Below are positions 44,108-52,950 of a stretch of DNA of 64,000 nucleotides, in pieces. The position numbers and the translations under genes are program-made. Origin of the DNA: Rhodospirillaceae bacterium (lineage in GTDB: Bacteria > Pseudomonadota > Alphaproteobacteria > MPNO01 > UBA2964); assembly GCA_002712335.1 (NCBI GenBank), contig PATI01000069.1, forward strand, positions 1-64,000, in the 5' to 3' direction. Within the stretch, counting starts at the first letter, position 1; every line of letters starts with the position of its first letter. The notes beneath the pieces are model-generated. The model had not been told where the DNA came from. It did no database searches and saw only the letters and a program-made list of their open reading frames with translations.

Positions 44108-46183
44108 ATGACTAATATGTTCCGTGATGTTGAACCTTTATTGAAACCCAAATCAATGGCCATAGTCGGTGCTAGTGAGACTGGTGGTGATGGGTGGTCA
44201 AAGGTGTTATTTCACAACCTAAAAGAAGCGGGTATGCCCCTCAAGGTTTATCTAATTAACCCTAGCAGGAAGCAACTTTGGGGAGAAAAGGTATATCCAG
44301 ATTTTTCTGCCTTGCCGGAACCGGTTGACCATGCTGCTGTGGTCGTGCCTGGGAGGTTCGTGAACGATGTCCTAAGGAATGGAATAGAAAGTGGTTTAAA
44401 AGCGGCCACTATCTTTTCTGCCGGATTTGGGGAAGGTCGGAAAAATATCGGAGCGGATCGTGGCGAAGAGCTTAAAAAAATTATAGCTGAGACGGGTATT
44501 TCGGTTTGTGGTCCAAATTGTATGGGTACTTTTTCTCTACCCAAAGATATGCTCCAATACCCTACCTCACGGCTTCGTAACCTTAAAAAGGGACCAATCG
44601 GAGGTATTTTTCATTCCGGAGGAACTCTAGGGTATTGGTTCGCGCGTGCGGCTCAACGTGGACTCGGATTTTCTTATGCTGTTTCTTGTGGTAACGAGTT
44701 TAGCTTGGATTGTGCTGACTATCTAAATTTCTTGGCCGCTGACGCTGATACCGAGATTATCGTTGCAATGTTGGAGAGTATAAGGCGTCCTAAAGCGTTT
44801 ATGGAGGCGGCGCGCCGGGCGTTTGAGGCTAAGAAACCAGTGATACTTGTGAAACTGGGTAAAAGCGAACTTGGAAAAGAGCAGGCCAAGACCCATACAG
44901 GGGCAGTTGCTGTAGATGACGATGTTTTTATGGCGATGTGCAAAAAGTATGGGATTACTCGCTGTCAAAATTTGGATGATATGGTAGAGATTGCCATGGC
45001 ATTTACTCAAAGACGGTATCCTGAAGGGGATCAGCTCGCAATTGTGACAACCTCGGGCGGAGCTGTGGGATTGTCTCTTGATGCCGTTGCAGATGAGGAG
45101 GCTATTTTGGCACCACTTTCACCAGGAGTGGTAGAGAAGATGGTTGACTTGGTCCCGGAGGAAATTGACGTTTACAATCCAATGGATGCCGGCACTCCCT
45201 TGGCCGGTGACGTTGCGCGGTTCTGCAAACTTTGTAAGCTTTTTGCAGATGATCCGGCTGTAGATATTATTGCAATGCAGGGGCGTTTACCCCTTCCTGG
45301 TGATACAGAAACCGCTCATTTATATGTTGATTTAAGGGACTATACTTCCAAGCCTATCTTGCCTTTTGCGCGAATGTCAGAAAATGCTGATCAGGAATAT
45401 CGCGATTTTCAGGATGCTGCGGGCCTTCCTTTTCTTTTTGGTATTCCTGAAACGGTCAAGGCTATGCAGGCATTGGTAAAATATGGAGCCGCTCGCAGAC
45501 GAGGTATAACTGATTTACCCGTTGCCGCTGGTGAAGTCCAGAATATCTCTGATGAGGACTTGGTTAAAGTGCTGGCTGATAGGGGTTTGACCTCGCCTTT
45601 GCAAACAATTGAAACGAAGCCGGCGGCGGCAAGATTAGCGGCTGAAAAAATTGGCTTTCCAGTTGCACTAAAAATTATTTCGGATGAAATCAGTCATAAA
45701 ACTGAAGCAGGGGGTGTTGTCCTTAATTTGTTGGATGGGATTGCTGTAGAAAATGCAGCAAATGAACTCCAAGAAAAAATTGGAGCGGATAAGATCAATG
45801 GCTTTCTAGTGCAAGAGATGGTTGAAGGACTTGAGATTTTGGTCGGAGTTCGCGATGATCCAGACTTTGGGCCGCTAGTAGTTGTTGGGCTTGGTGGTAT
45901 TTTTGTTGAGCTGGTGAAGGATGTGTCGCTGCGTTTGGCGCCCGTAAATGATGTTGATGCGAGGGAGATGCTTATGGAGCTAAAGGGTGCTGAGGCTTTA
46001 GAAGGTTTTCGCGGACAGCAACCTCGAGATATAAATGCCTTGGTAAAGGCAATCGTAGGGTTATCGGAATTTTTTGTTGAAAATCGAGAATGGCTCTCTG
46101 AAATTGAAGTAAACCCTGTCATTGTATTGGAAAAGGGAAAGGGTGTCCGGGCGGTTGATGTTAGACCTGTTTGCAGGGATTAA
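44108..46183 (+). CDS. ADP-forming acyl-CoA synthetase, candidate hydroxycinnamate/aryl-CoA ligase
   Basis: NDP-forming CoA ligase, 691 aa: N-terminal CoA-binding Rossmann domain (KPKSMAIVGASETGGDG), flavodoxin-like succinyl-CoA-synthetase domains with the presumed phosphohistidine in QAKTHTGAVAVDD near residue 265, and a C-terminal ATP-grasp (IGFPVALKIISDEISHKTEAG; LVGVRDDPDFGPLVVVGLGG). Paralogue of 22806-24998. Sphingomonad feruloyl-CoA synthetase FerA belongs to this same ligase type, and here the ligase is followed by an HCHL-like crotonase, as ferA is paired with ferB. The specific substrate is an inference; the class is certain. Confidence 0.87.
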   Translation: MTNMFRDVEPLLKPKSMAIVGASETGGDGWSKVLFHNLKEAGMPLKVYLINPSRKQLWGEKVYPDFSALPEPVDHAAVVVPGRFVNDVLRNGIESGLKAATIFSAGFGEGRKNIGADRGEELKKIIAETGISVCGPNCMGTFSLPKDMLQYPTSRLRNLKKGPIGGIFHSGGTLGYWFARAAQRGLGFSYAVSCGNEFSLDCADYLNFLAADADTEIIVAMLESIRRPKAFMEAARRAFEAKKPVILVKLGKSELGKEQAKTHTGAVAVDDDVFMAMCKKYGITRCQNLDDMVEIAMAFTQRRYPEGDQLAIVTTSGGAVGLSLDAVADEEAILAPLSPGVVEKMVDLVPEEIDVYNPMDAGTPLAGDVARFCKLCKLFADDPAVDIIAMQGRLPLPGDTETAHLYVDLRDYTSKPILPFARMSENADQEYRDFQDAAGLPFLFGIPETVKAMQALVKYGAARRRGITDLPVAAGEVQNISDEDLVKVLADRGLTSPLQTIETKPAAARLAAEKIGFPVALKIISDEISHKTEAGGVVLNLLDGIAVENAANELQEKIGADKINGFLVQEMVEGLEILVGVRDDPDFGPLVVVGLGGIFVELVKDVSLRLAPVNDVDAREMLMELKGAEALEGFRGQQPRDINALVKAIVGLSEFFVENREWLSEIEVNPVIVLEKGKGVRAVDVRPVCRD

Positions 46184-46248
46184 TCGCCAAAAACTTTTGA
46201 ATAATTTTGAAAACTAGATAAAAGAGTGTTTAAAATAGGAGAAAACCG

Positions 46249-47178
46249 ATGCTAAAAAAGAAATTCAGCTGCGTTAAGTTAGATCAGCAAAAAGATGGAA
46301 TTACTTGGGTTATTTTTAATCGACCCGAAAAACGCAATGCCATGAGCCCAACATTCCATGCGGAAATGATGGAAATCATGAAATCGCTTGAAACCGATAC
46401 AGATACTAAGCTCGTTATTCTAACGGGAGCGGGAACTGCATATAGTGCGGGACAGGACTTGAAAGAATATTTCCGCGAAACCGACGGAAATAACGCTGCA
46501 AAGGCTGCGGCTGGCGCCAACAGTCGTTGGCGTAGCGACGTGCTTTGGATGTATAATAAACCGACTATTGCTATGATTAACGGTTTTTGTGTCGGAGGAG
46601 CATTCACTCATTGTATTTGTAGTGATTTTGCGATAGCGGCCCATGATGTAACCTTTAGTTTGTCGGAGGTTAATTGGGGTATTCTGCCAGGCGGAATGGT
46701 ATCTAAGATGATGTCAGATACCGTGCGTCCCCGTGACGCAATGTTTTATGCTGCAACGGGTCGACCTTTTAACGGTAAGAAGGCAGCTGAAATAGGTCTG
46801 ATTAACTTTTCTGTTCCGAAGAAAGATCTAAAAAAGGAGACCCTTAAGCTTGCAAGGGAATTATTAGATAAAAATCCTAATGTATTGCGCGGGACGAAAC
46901 ACGCTATTAGAGCGACACAAACAATGTCATGGAGAGCGGCTGCAGATTATCTAGCTGCCAAGCAAGCAGAGATTAAAATGCGTGATGCGGCAAGAGGGCA
47001 TGACTCATACCAAGAGGGTATTCGCCAATTTATTGATGAGAAAGCCTACCGACCGGTTTTCTCTCCCTATGTGGGTGCTTCAGATGGAAAGACCACGGAA
47101 AAAGGTGGGAAGCCTAGGGCATCCGCTGCTCGTAAAAAGAAAGCACCAGCAAGAAAAAAATCGGCGAAAAGAAAATAG
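46249..47178 (+). CDS. Crotonase, hydroxycinnamoyl-CoA hydratase/lyase-like, with polybasic tail
   Basis: 309-aa crotonase, paralogue of 39156-40028 and similar to hydroxycinnamoyl-CoA hydratase/lyase: FNRPEKRNAMSPTFH, SAGQDLKEYFRET (Tyr kept), NGFCVGGAFTHCICSD, catalytic Glu in LSEVNWGILPGG, LLDKNPNVLRGTKHAIRAT, and EGIRQFIDEKAYRP. The fold ends near residue 275; the remaining ~34 residues are a Lys/Arg/Ala-rich tail (KGGKPRASAARKKKAPARKK), histone-H1-like in composition. Start ATG 46249 with AGGAGAA upstream (46237-46243). Last gene of the forward cassette, followed by a palindromic terminator. Confidence 0.85.
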   Translation: MLKKKFSCVKLDQQKDGITWVIFNRPEKRNAMSPTFHAEMMEIMKSLETDTDTKLVILTGAGTAYSAGQDLKEYFRETDGNNAAKAAAGANSRWRSDVLWMYNKPTIAMINGFCVGGAFTHCICSDFAIAAHDVTFSLSEVNWGILPGGMVSKMMSDTVRPRDAMFYAATGRPFNGKKAAEIGLINFSVPKKDLKKETLKLARELLDKNPNVLRGTKHAIRATQTMSWRAAADYLAAKQAEIKMRDAARGHDSYQEGIRQFIDEKAYRPVFSPYVGASDGKTTEKGGKPRASAARKKKAPARKKSAKRK

Positions 47179-47208
47179 TAATTTGAAAATTAGAAACCAG
47201 ATTCTGAG

Positions 47209-47241
47209 AAACGGTGCGGATATATCCGCACCGTTTTTCTT
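47209..47241. terminator. Rho-independent terminator between convergent units
   Basis: A perfect 28-bp palindrome at 47209-47236 (arms AAACGGTGCGGATA and TATCCGCACCGTTT) is followed by TTCTT on the + strand, 30 nt after the crotonase stop and 26 nt before the end of the opposing gene. It probably terminates both units. Confidence 0.88.
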
Positions 47242-47262
47242 ACATAAGGAATTTTCTAGATT

Positions 47263-48255
47263 TCATTCACTCCATGAAATGATTGGGGTAAAATGTTTAT
47301 CTATAGGCTCCACCCGGGCGAGATAGTGCTGGTCGACAAGGTGTTTCATAAATGTTTCTAGTGTTTCGCGGTTAGCCTCAACTCCATAAGCCCAAGTCTT
47401 TTCCCCCATTAGCGCCTGCATTTCTTCTATTTCATCATGAAGCCATGGCAAGATAATACGCTGAGCCCCTGAAAATCTCATTTGTTCTATTCCCCATTTT
47501 TTAGATTGTTCGCAAGCTTTAAAGAGACTTTCCGCTACCCAGGGGTGCTTAATAAAAAGCTCTTCACGAATTACGAGGGTATGCATTATTGGGTGGATGC
47601 CCGTTTTCTTATAGTACGCTTTCTCTAGTTCTCTATAATTAGGGAAAAGTCGTGTTACATTATTATCGTTATGCAGGGCATCTGGTCGGCGGGCTCCAAA
47701 ATAGGCGTCAATTTCGCCGGATTCCAGCATTTCATTAAGACATCGATTTGAGGGGATAATGGTTAAAGGGAGTTCCTTGGTAGGACGTAAGTCCATATCC
47801 TGATCTTCGGCACGGGGGGTATTAACTCCCCCCTCAAACCACTGAAGGGTATTCATATCGACATTAAATTCATCCTGTAAAATTCCGCGAATCCACACGG
47901 CGGCGGTTTGCCGATATTCCTGAACCCCTACACGTTTACCTTCAAGGTCCGTTGGTTTGGTTATCCCCGAATCAGAATTAATGAAAACGAAACCATGACG
48001 AAAGACTCGAGAGGGAAACACGGGGATTGCTACATAAGGAAATTTTCCTCTTATTCGAGAAATTAAATAGTGGGCAAGTGACATTTCGGCTACATCAAAA
48101 GAATTAGTCTTTATCATTCGTGCAAAAATTTCCGGTGGTGACTGAATGGCAATGTATCGAAGATCAATTCCTTCCGGATTTATGACACCAGTGCTCAATG
48201 CTTCCATTCTGTCATAAGGACCACAAGCCAAGGTAATAGGTAACTTTTTCACCAA
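47263..48255 (-). CDS. 4,5-dihydroxyphthalate decarboxylase-like protein (periplasmic-binding fold)
   Basis: Protein of 330 aa whose pattern fits the 4,5-dihydroxyphthalate decarboxylase family: LPITLACGPYDRMEAL at the start, FDVAEMSLAHYLI, IPVFPSRVFRHGFVFIN, LEGKRVGVQEYRQTAAVWIRG, and HPIMHTLVIREELF. The family shares the substrate-binding-protein fold but no signal peptide is visible, supporting a cytosolic enzyme. The reaction would turn 4,5-dihydroxyphthalate into protocatechuate, linking phthalate degradation to the LigI/LigJ route at 9-12 kb. Many family members are only putative decarboxylases; substrate is inferred. Monocistronic, ATG 48255. Confidence 0.78.
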   Translation of the reverse strand: MVKKLPITLACGPYDRMEALSTGVINPEGIDLRYIAIQSPPEIFARMIKTNSFDVAEMSLAHYLISRIRGKFPYVAIPVFPSRVFRHGFVFINSDSGITKPTDLEGKRVGVQEYRQTAAVWIRGILQDEFNVDMNTLQWFEGGVNTPRAEDQDMDLRPTKELPLTIIPSNRCLNEMLESGEIDAYFGARRPDALHNDNNVTRLFPNYRELEKAYYKKTGIHPIMHTLVIREELFIKHPWVAESLFKACEQSKKWGIEQMRFSGAQRIILPWLHDEIEEMQALMGEKTWAYGVEANRETLETFMKHLVDQHYLARVEPIDKHFTPIISWSE

Positions 48256-48338
48256 TACTATCTCCTATTTTAGGGCATACCTTTTGTGAAACGCACTATA
48301 AATCCATAAAATATATCAAGATCTATAATATACTAATA

Positions 48339-48587
48339 TCATTTTCTCTGGTAAGTTGAAGTTTCGGTTAGGTTATTTTCTCTGTCGTAACCTTTGCGGC
48401 TACTGTAAAATACGAGGAACATTAAGCCTGTCCCCAAAAGGAAGGTGAATGTGATCCCAAAAGCCATTGCTATTTTTCCATGCAGGGAAATTTCAACATC
48501 ACTTATACTGACCCAAATCTCGTACGCGACATACATAGATCCTGCCATCAGAATAATTAGGAATATAATGAGAAGTATTATTTTCAT
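48339..48587 (-). CDS. Small two-TM membrane protein of unknown function
   Basis: 82-aa protein, not recognised. Two hydrophobic segments (about residues 3-25 and 41-65) flank a short polar loop (SISDVEISLHGK); the C-terminal ~17 residues (RKGYDRENNLTETSTYQ) are hydrophilic. It lies 21 nt downstream of leuD on the same strand and may be carried on the leuCD transcript. Coding status rests on ORF length, hydropathy pattern and position; no homologue is recognised, so it is less certain than its neighbours. Confidence 0.55.
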   Translation of the reverse strand: MKIILLIIFLIILMAGSMYVAYEIWVSISDVEISLHGKIAMAFGITFTFLLGTGLMFLVFYSSRKGYDRENNLTETSTYQRK

Positions 48588-48608
48588 GGATTTAAATTCT
48601 ATAAAAAT

Positions 48609-49229
48609 TTATATATTCGAATGTGGTTCCCACGAAAGATTATTTAAATAATTTTTTTCAAATGATGAGATTTGATCTTCGAATTGCATCGTGTATCCAA
48701 CTGAATCTAGTCCCTTTAAAAGACGATCACGGCGATGGGCGTCAATATCGAATGCGTGGGTCCCTTGATCCGGCGCCGTGACCTTTTTTTCCTCTAGATC
48801 TACGGTAATTTCCGCTCCTGGGGCATTATGTAATTGTTGTCTCAAAGACCGAACGGTCTCTTCCGGTAGAACCACCGGTAATAGACCATTGTTAAATGAA
48901 TTATTATAAAAAATATCTCCAAAACTGGCTGCAATAATCGCTCGAAATCCAGCATCTACAAGAGTAAATACCGCCCCTTCACGTGAAGAGCCGCATCCAA
49001 AGTTATCGCCTGCAACAATAATTTTTGCTGAACGGAAGCCCTCTTTATTTAAAATAAAATTTTTATTCTCATTTTCATCTTCATCTAAACGAAGATCCTT
49101 GAAAACGTAGCTGCCATAAAGTTCATCGCGAGGCATCATTAGGTGACGGGCAGGGAGAATTTGGTCAGTATCGATATTATCCTGATCCATAGGTGCTGCG
49201 ATAGCAGTAACGCAGATGAAAGGTTTCAT
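48609..49229 (-). CDS. leuD: 3-isopropylmalate dehydratase small subunit LeuD
   Basis: Swivelling domain of isopropylmalate isomerase, which interconverts 2- and 3-isopropylmalate in leucine synthesis together with LeuC. 206 aa, full length. Motifs: AAPMDQDNIDTDQILPARHL at the N-terminus, VAGDNFGCGSSREGAVF, and NSFNNGLLPV. The ATG at 49229 overlaps the leuC stop by 4 nt (ATGA), so the pair is translationally coupled. leuA and leuB are not adjacent. Confidence 0.96.
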   Translation of the reverse strand: MKPFICVTAIAAPMDQDNIDTDQILPARHLMMPRDELYGSYVFKDLRLDEDENENKNFILNKEGFRSAKIIVAGDNFGCGSSREGAVFTLVDAGFRAIIAASFGDIFYNNSFNNGLLPVVLPEETVRSLRQQLHNAPGAEITVDLEEKKVTAPDQGTHAFDIDAHRRDRLLKGLDSVGYTMQFEDQISSFEKNYLNNLSWEPHSNI

Positions 49230-50638
49230 TGTTTTTTTCCCATTCTACGGACATCTGTAAAATGGCCATTTACTGCCGCGGCGGCGGCCATGGCTGGACT
49301 TACAAGGTGCGTTCGGGCGCCCCTTCCCTGTCTTCCTTCAAAGTTTCTGTTGGAAGTTGATGCACATCGCTCTCCATTTTTTACGAAATCACCATTTACC
49401 CCAATACACATCGAGCATCCAGCTTCCGGGCGCCAATCTACCCCAGAGTCAATAAATATTTTATCTAGGCCTTCTTGTTCCGCTTGGCTCTTGATGAGTC
49501 CTGAGCCGGGAACTATCAGCGTTGGGATTTTGGCTTTTCTGCCATTGAATACGGTAGCAGCTTCCCGTAAATCCTCAATTCGGCTGTTTGTGCAGGACCC
49601 GATAAATACGCGGTCTACCTTGATATCAGAAATTACCTGTCCAGGCATTAGACCCATATATTCCATTTTACGTTTTAATGCCGCTTGTTTTTTTGTGTCG
49701 GTTTCTAGAGACGGATCAGGAACGCTACCTCCAATTGGTAATACATCTTCCGGGCTGGTTCCCCATGTTACCATGGGTTCCATTTGAGTCGCATCAACAG
49801 TCGCTTCCTTGTCAAATGAAGCGTCTCTATCGCTCGAGAGAGTCCTCCAAAATTCTTCGGCCCTATCCCAGTCAGATCCCTCGGGTGCATAGGGCCTACC
49901 ATTTAGGTATTTAAAAGTTTTTGTATCAGGCGCAATCATCCCCGCCCGTGCTCCAGCTTCTATCGACATATTGCAAACGGTTAATCTTTCCTCAATGGAA
50001 AGATCTTCTATACCTTGTCCAGTATATTCAATGACATGCCCGCTTCCTCCTGCAGCTCCAATTCTGTGAATAATTGATAGGACTATATCTTTCGCTGTTA
50101 CGCCGATTGGGCGTTTACCGGTAACGGTTATCCTCATTGATTTTGGTTTTGGTTGCCATAAAGTCTGAGTTGCAAGCACATGGCTGACATCTGAGGCGCC
50201 GATCCCAAAGGCAAGAGCACCAAGTGCCCCGTGGGTTGATGTATGCGAATCTCCACAAACAATAATCATGCCGGGTTGGGTGATACCTTGTTCTGGTCCT
50301 ACGACGTGGATAATGCCCCTTCGTTGATCTTTTAACTCGAAGAGGTTTAATCCGTTTCTTTTTGCGTTTTTTAAAAGATTGGTAACTAAAGCACGTGTCT
50401 CCTCGTCGGCATAATCTGAGTTATTTAATCCCGTTGTTGGTGTGTAATGGTCCGGTATAGCATAGGTTCGTTCGGGGTGACGTACACTGCGATCATTTCC
50501 GTGGAGCATATTAAAGGCATGAAAAGATAATTCGTGGCAATAATGTCGGTCAATGAAGAGGAGAGTCTGGCCGGCTTCGTTATTGGTAATGGTATGATGT
50601 TTCCAAATTTTTTCAAAAAGTGACTGCGGAGCGCTCAT
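49226..50638 (-). CDS. leuC: 3-isopropylmalate dehydratase large subunit LeuC
   Basis: Aconitase-fold catalytic subunit (470 aa) carrying a [4Fe-4S] cluster. Cluster cysteines are visible in FIGSCTNSRIEDL and in EAGCSMCIGVNGD (C-x-x-C). HVVGPEQG, CGDSHTSTHGALGALAFG and NMSIEAGARAGMIAPD are further family landmarks. It heads the leuC-leuD unit; the upstream gene yciB/ispZ ends 44 nt before its start on the same strand, so a longer transcript is possible. ATG 50638 follows AAGGAAAT. Confidence 0.97.
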   Translation of the reverse strand: MSAPQSLFEKIWKHHTITNNEAGQTLLFIDRHYCHELSFHAFNMLHGNDRSVRHPERTYAIPDHYTPTTGLNNSDYADEETRALVTNLLKNAKRNGLNLFELKDQRRGIIHVVGPEQGITQPGMIIVCGDSHTSTHGALGALAFGIGASDVSHVLATQTLWQPKPKSMRITVTGKRPIGVTAKDIVLSIIHRIGAAGGSGHVIEYTGQGIEDLSIEERLTVCNMSIEAGARAGMIAPDTKTFKYLNGRPYAPEGSDWDRAEEFWRTLSSDRDASFDKEATVDATQMEPMVTWGTSPEDVLPIGGSVPDPSLETDTKKQAALKRKMEYMGLMPGQVISDIKVDRVFIGSCTNSRIEDLREAATVFNGRKAKIPTLIVPGSGLIKSQAEQEGLDKIFIDSGVDWRPEAGCSMCIGVNGDFVKNGERCASTSNRNFEGRQGRGARTHLVSPAMAAAAAVNGHFTDVRRMGKKQ

Positions 50639-50682
50639 TTAAATTTCCTTTTGGAACCAATATGTAAATGTGAGGATCCTAT

Positions 50683-51264
50683 TTATTCTTTTGGTAGTGC
50701 GTGTCGTTGCATTAAGCCAGCTTGAGATGCGGCAAAGACAAGAGTAAGGATTATCAGTCCAAAGACTTTGAAAGATATCCAAAAATCTGTGCTCTGCGTG
50801 CGCCAAATGATTTCGTTAAGTAGAGCCATCGAGACGAAAAACCATGCAAACCTAAGTGTGAGTTTATGCCAGCCGGCGTCATCCATTGGCCATGCAGCTG
50901 ACATCAAAGGCCTGAGCAAAGGTTTCTTAAAAAGAAGGCCCGTAAAAAGAATGATAGCAAATAAGGCTTGAACAATAGTCGGTTTCATCTTTATGAAAGT
51001 TTCATCTTGAAGCCAAAGTGTCAGTCCCCCGAACACTCCAACAATTACAGCTGTTATTAAAGGCATCATGGGTATGCGTTTTACAACAATTAAAGAAACT
51101 ACTAGGGCAACCGCCGTTGTAACCATCAAAGCGGCAGTCGCTGTCAGGAGGGGTGTGCTCTTACTTATATCGGGTGAGAGCATGTAAACTATAAAGAAAA
51201 CGGCTAAAGGTGTATAATCTAGAGTAGGTTTCAACCAATTAGGTTCAGCTTTTTCATTTGTCAT
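50683..51264 (-). CDS. ispZ: YciB/IspZ-family inner membrane septation protein
   Basis: Polytopic inner-membrane protein (193 aa, about 5-6 hydrophobic segments) of the intracellular septation protein A family, linked to cell envelope/division. Recognisable segments: KPTLDYTPLAVFFIVYML, the LVVKRIPMMPLITAVIVGVFGGLTL region with a following WLQDETFIKMKPT, LLFKKPLLRP, and the LNEIIWRTQSTDFWISFK stretch. The start is ATG 51264 (MTNEKAEPNW); the frame upstream to 51378 is not family-like. It is divergent from the dienelactone hydrolase gene. Confidence 0.9.
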   Translation of the reverse strand: MTNEKAEPNWLKPTLDYTPLAVFFIVYMLSPDISKSTPLLTATAALMVTTAVALVVSLIVVKRIPMMPLITAVIVGVFGGLTLWLQDETFIKMKPTIVQALFAIILFTGLLFKKPLLRPLMSAAWPMDDAGWHKLTLRFAWFFVSMALLNEIIWRTQSTDFWISFKVFGLIILTLVFAASQAGLMQRHALPKE

Positions 51265-51432
51265 CGCAAATTCCACTTTCTTGAACGCTTGGATATTAGT
51301 AACACATATTAACGAGTGCAATGAGACAATATGGATTATTGGTGCGTTGACGGGGTGCCCTTGGCAAATTACCGTCAAGGAAAGAATTGGCCTAAAACGT
51401 CATTAATGCACAATATTTTAAGGGATATTTCA

Positions 51433-52134
51433 ATGGTAGAATTCACAAACGTACAATTAGAAGGCAATGAAATGCGGATTGCTTATTCATCACCGGGGGA
51501 CAAAGCAGAATATCCCGCGATAGTGGTTATGTACCATCGAGGTGGGTTTGATGAATTTACAGTTAAGGTTTGTGATGATTTGGCGGACGCTGGTTTTTTT
51601 TCAGCGGCAATGGATCTTTATCATTGGCCACCCCTTCTGGAACCTGCCGCAGAAAACCCATTTCCCGTTGATCCTGAGATAATCAAGGATATAACAGCAA
51701 CTGTGGGTTGGTTATCAGGACGAAAAGATGTTGATAGTAATCGTCTGGGCATTTTGGGTCACTGTATGGGTGGCCGTATGGCCTTGTTGGGCGCTGCTAC
51801 TCATGATGTTTTCAAGGCTTGTGTGCCCTATTATCCCGGTAATACCTTTAAGCCGTGGAGTGAGGATGGACCGTCACCATTTGAGCTTTTAGGGGATATC
51901 AGAGCCAGGATATTGGGTTTCTTTGGCAATGACGACCAAAATCCTTCACCTGAAGATCGGGATAAAATTTCTGCTGAGTTGACGAGGCTCGGTGTTGAGC
52001 ATGAATTTCATGGTTATGACGGTGCCGGCCATGCCTTTCAAAACTTTGTTGCTCCAGAGCGCTTTCGTCCCGAGGCGACAGTTGATTCTTGGAGTAAGAC
52101 GATCAGCTTCCTGAACCAAACTTTAAAGGACTAA
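51433..52134 (+). CDS. Dienelactone hydrolase-family protein
   Basis: Alpha/beta hydrolase of 233 aa in the dienelactone hydrolase family. Nucleophile elbow G-H-C-M-G-G (ILGHCMGGRMALLG) has Cys as in carboxymethylenebutenolidase; His in DGAGHAFQNF and an Asp in FFGNDDQNP complete the likely triad. It could hydrolyse a lactone formed from aromatic catabolism. The start ATG 51433 has AAGGGA about 9 nt upstream; the longer ORF from 51331 extends into the divergent promoter region. A class II aldolase gene follows after 47 nt, perhaps co-transcribed. Confidence 0.87.
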   Translation: MVEFTNVQLEGNEMRIAYSSPGDKAEYPAIVVMYHRGGFDEFTVKVCDDLADAGFFSAAMDLYHWPPLLEPAAENPFPVDPEIIKDITATVGWLSGRKDVDSNRLGILGHCMGGRMALLGAATHDVFKACVPYYPGNTFKPWSEDGPSPFELLGDIRARILGFFGNDDQNPSPEDRDKISAELTRLGVEHEFHGYDGAGHAFQNFVAPERFRPEATVDSWSKTISFLNQTLKD

Positions 52135-52181
52135 GCAATTATTGGTTTTTGTTTCTTGAAGAAAAATTACAATATTACATC

Positions 52182-52904
52182 ATGGATTTAGAGATTTCCC
52201 ACGCGGTCCTTAAGGAATTAGTTGTAGCAAATAGGATTTTGGCTAACGAAGGAGTGGTTGATGCCTTTGGGCATGTTAGCGTACGGCATCCAGAGAACCC
52301 TGAGAGGTATATCATGGCTTGCTCCCGTAGCCCTGGGATTGTAACTATTGCAGATCTAATGGAGTACACTTTAGACGGTGACCCCATCGACCAACAGGGC
52401 CGCCCAATGTACGCTGAAAGACATATCCACGGCGGTATTTACGAAGTTCGATCAGATCTACATTCTGTTATACACAGTCATTCTCATGCCGTTATCCCAT
52501 TCGGTTTGACGGGCGCAGCAATACGACCAGTTTTTCATATGGGGTCGACTATGCTTGGGCCAATCCCAATATGGGATATTTCCGATAAATTTGGAGACAC
52601 TACTTTACTGGTTCTTAACATGGAGCAGGGGCGTGACTTGGCTAGGGGACTGAACCATGGGCAGATCGCATTGATGCGTGGGCACGGGTGTGTGGTTGGA
52701 GCGGAGACAATTAAAAAGGCGGTTATGATGGCGGTATATTTGGAGGATAATGCGAAGCTCCAAATGCAGGCAATGCAAATGGGTCAACCGCGATATATGA
52801 CTGCAGAGGAAATAAGACTTTGTAGTGAGCGCATCGGAGGGGATCTGGCAATTGATAGAGCATGGGAATATTGGTCAGTTCGCGCTGGCTGTAGTGACAT
52901 TTGA
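52182..52904 (+). CDS. Class II aldolase/adducin-family protein
   Basis: Class II aldolase fold, 240 aa, with an intact metal site: H-x-H in SVIHSHSHAVIPFG and His in LMRGHGCVV; AFGHVSVRHPENPERYIMA is the typical N-terminal loop. This form, with MACSRSPG and HIHGGIYEVR, resembles aldolase-II decarboxylase-type members acting on hydroxy-aromatic or sugar acids. Start ATG 52182 is used; the upstream in-frame TTG at 52149 is unlikely. Lies between a dienelactone hydrolase and zapE. Confidence 0.86.
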   Translation: MDLEISHAVLKELVVANRILANEGVVDAFGHVSVRHPENPERYIMACSRSPGIVTIADLMEYTLDGDPIDQQGRPMYAERHIHGGIYEVRSDLHSVIHSHSHAVIPFGLTGAAIRPVFHMGSTMLGPIPIWDISDKFGDTTLLVLNMEQGRDLARGLNHGQIALMRGHGCVVGAETIKKAVMMAVYLEDNAKLQMQAMQMGQPRYMTAEEIRLCSERIGGDLAIDRAWEYWSVRAGCSDI

Positions 52905-52950
52905 AACATCGAGCTAGATTGTAATCTGTAATTGGAACTTTTTTAAGCCC

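Noticed and set aside
49143..49787. 214-codon open frame antisense to leuD/leuC
   Set aside because: It lies wholly opposite two well-recognised genes and its translation has no family-like pattern.
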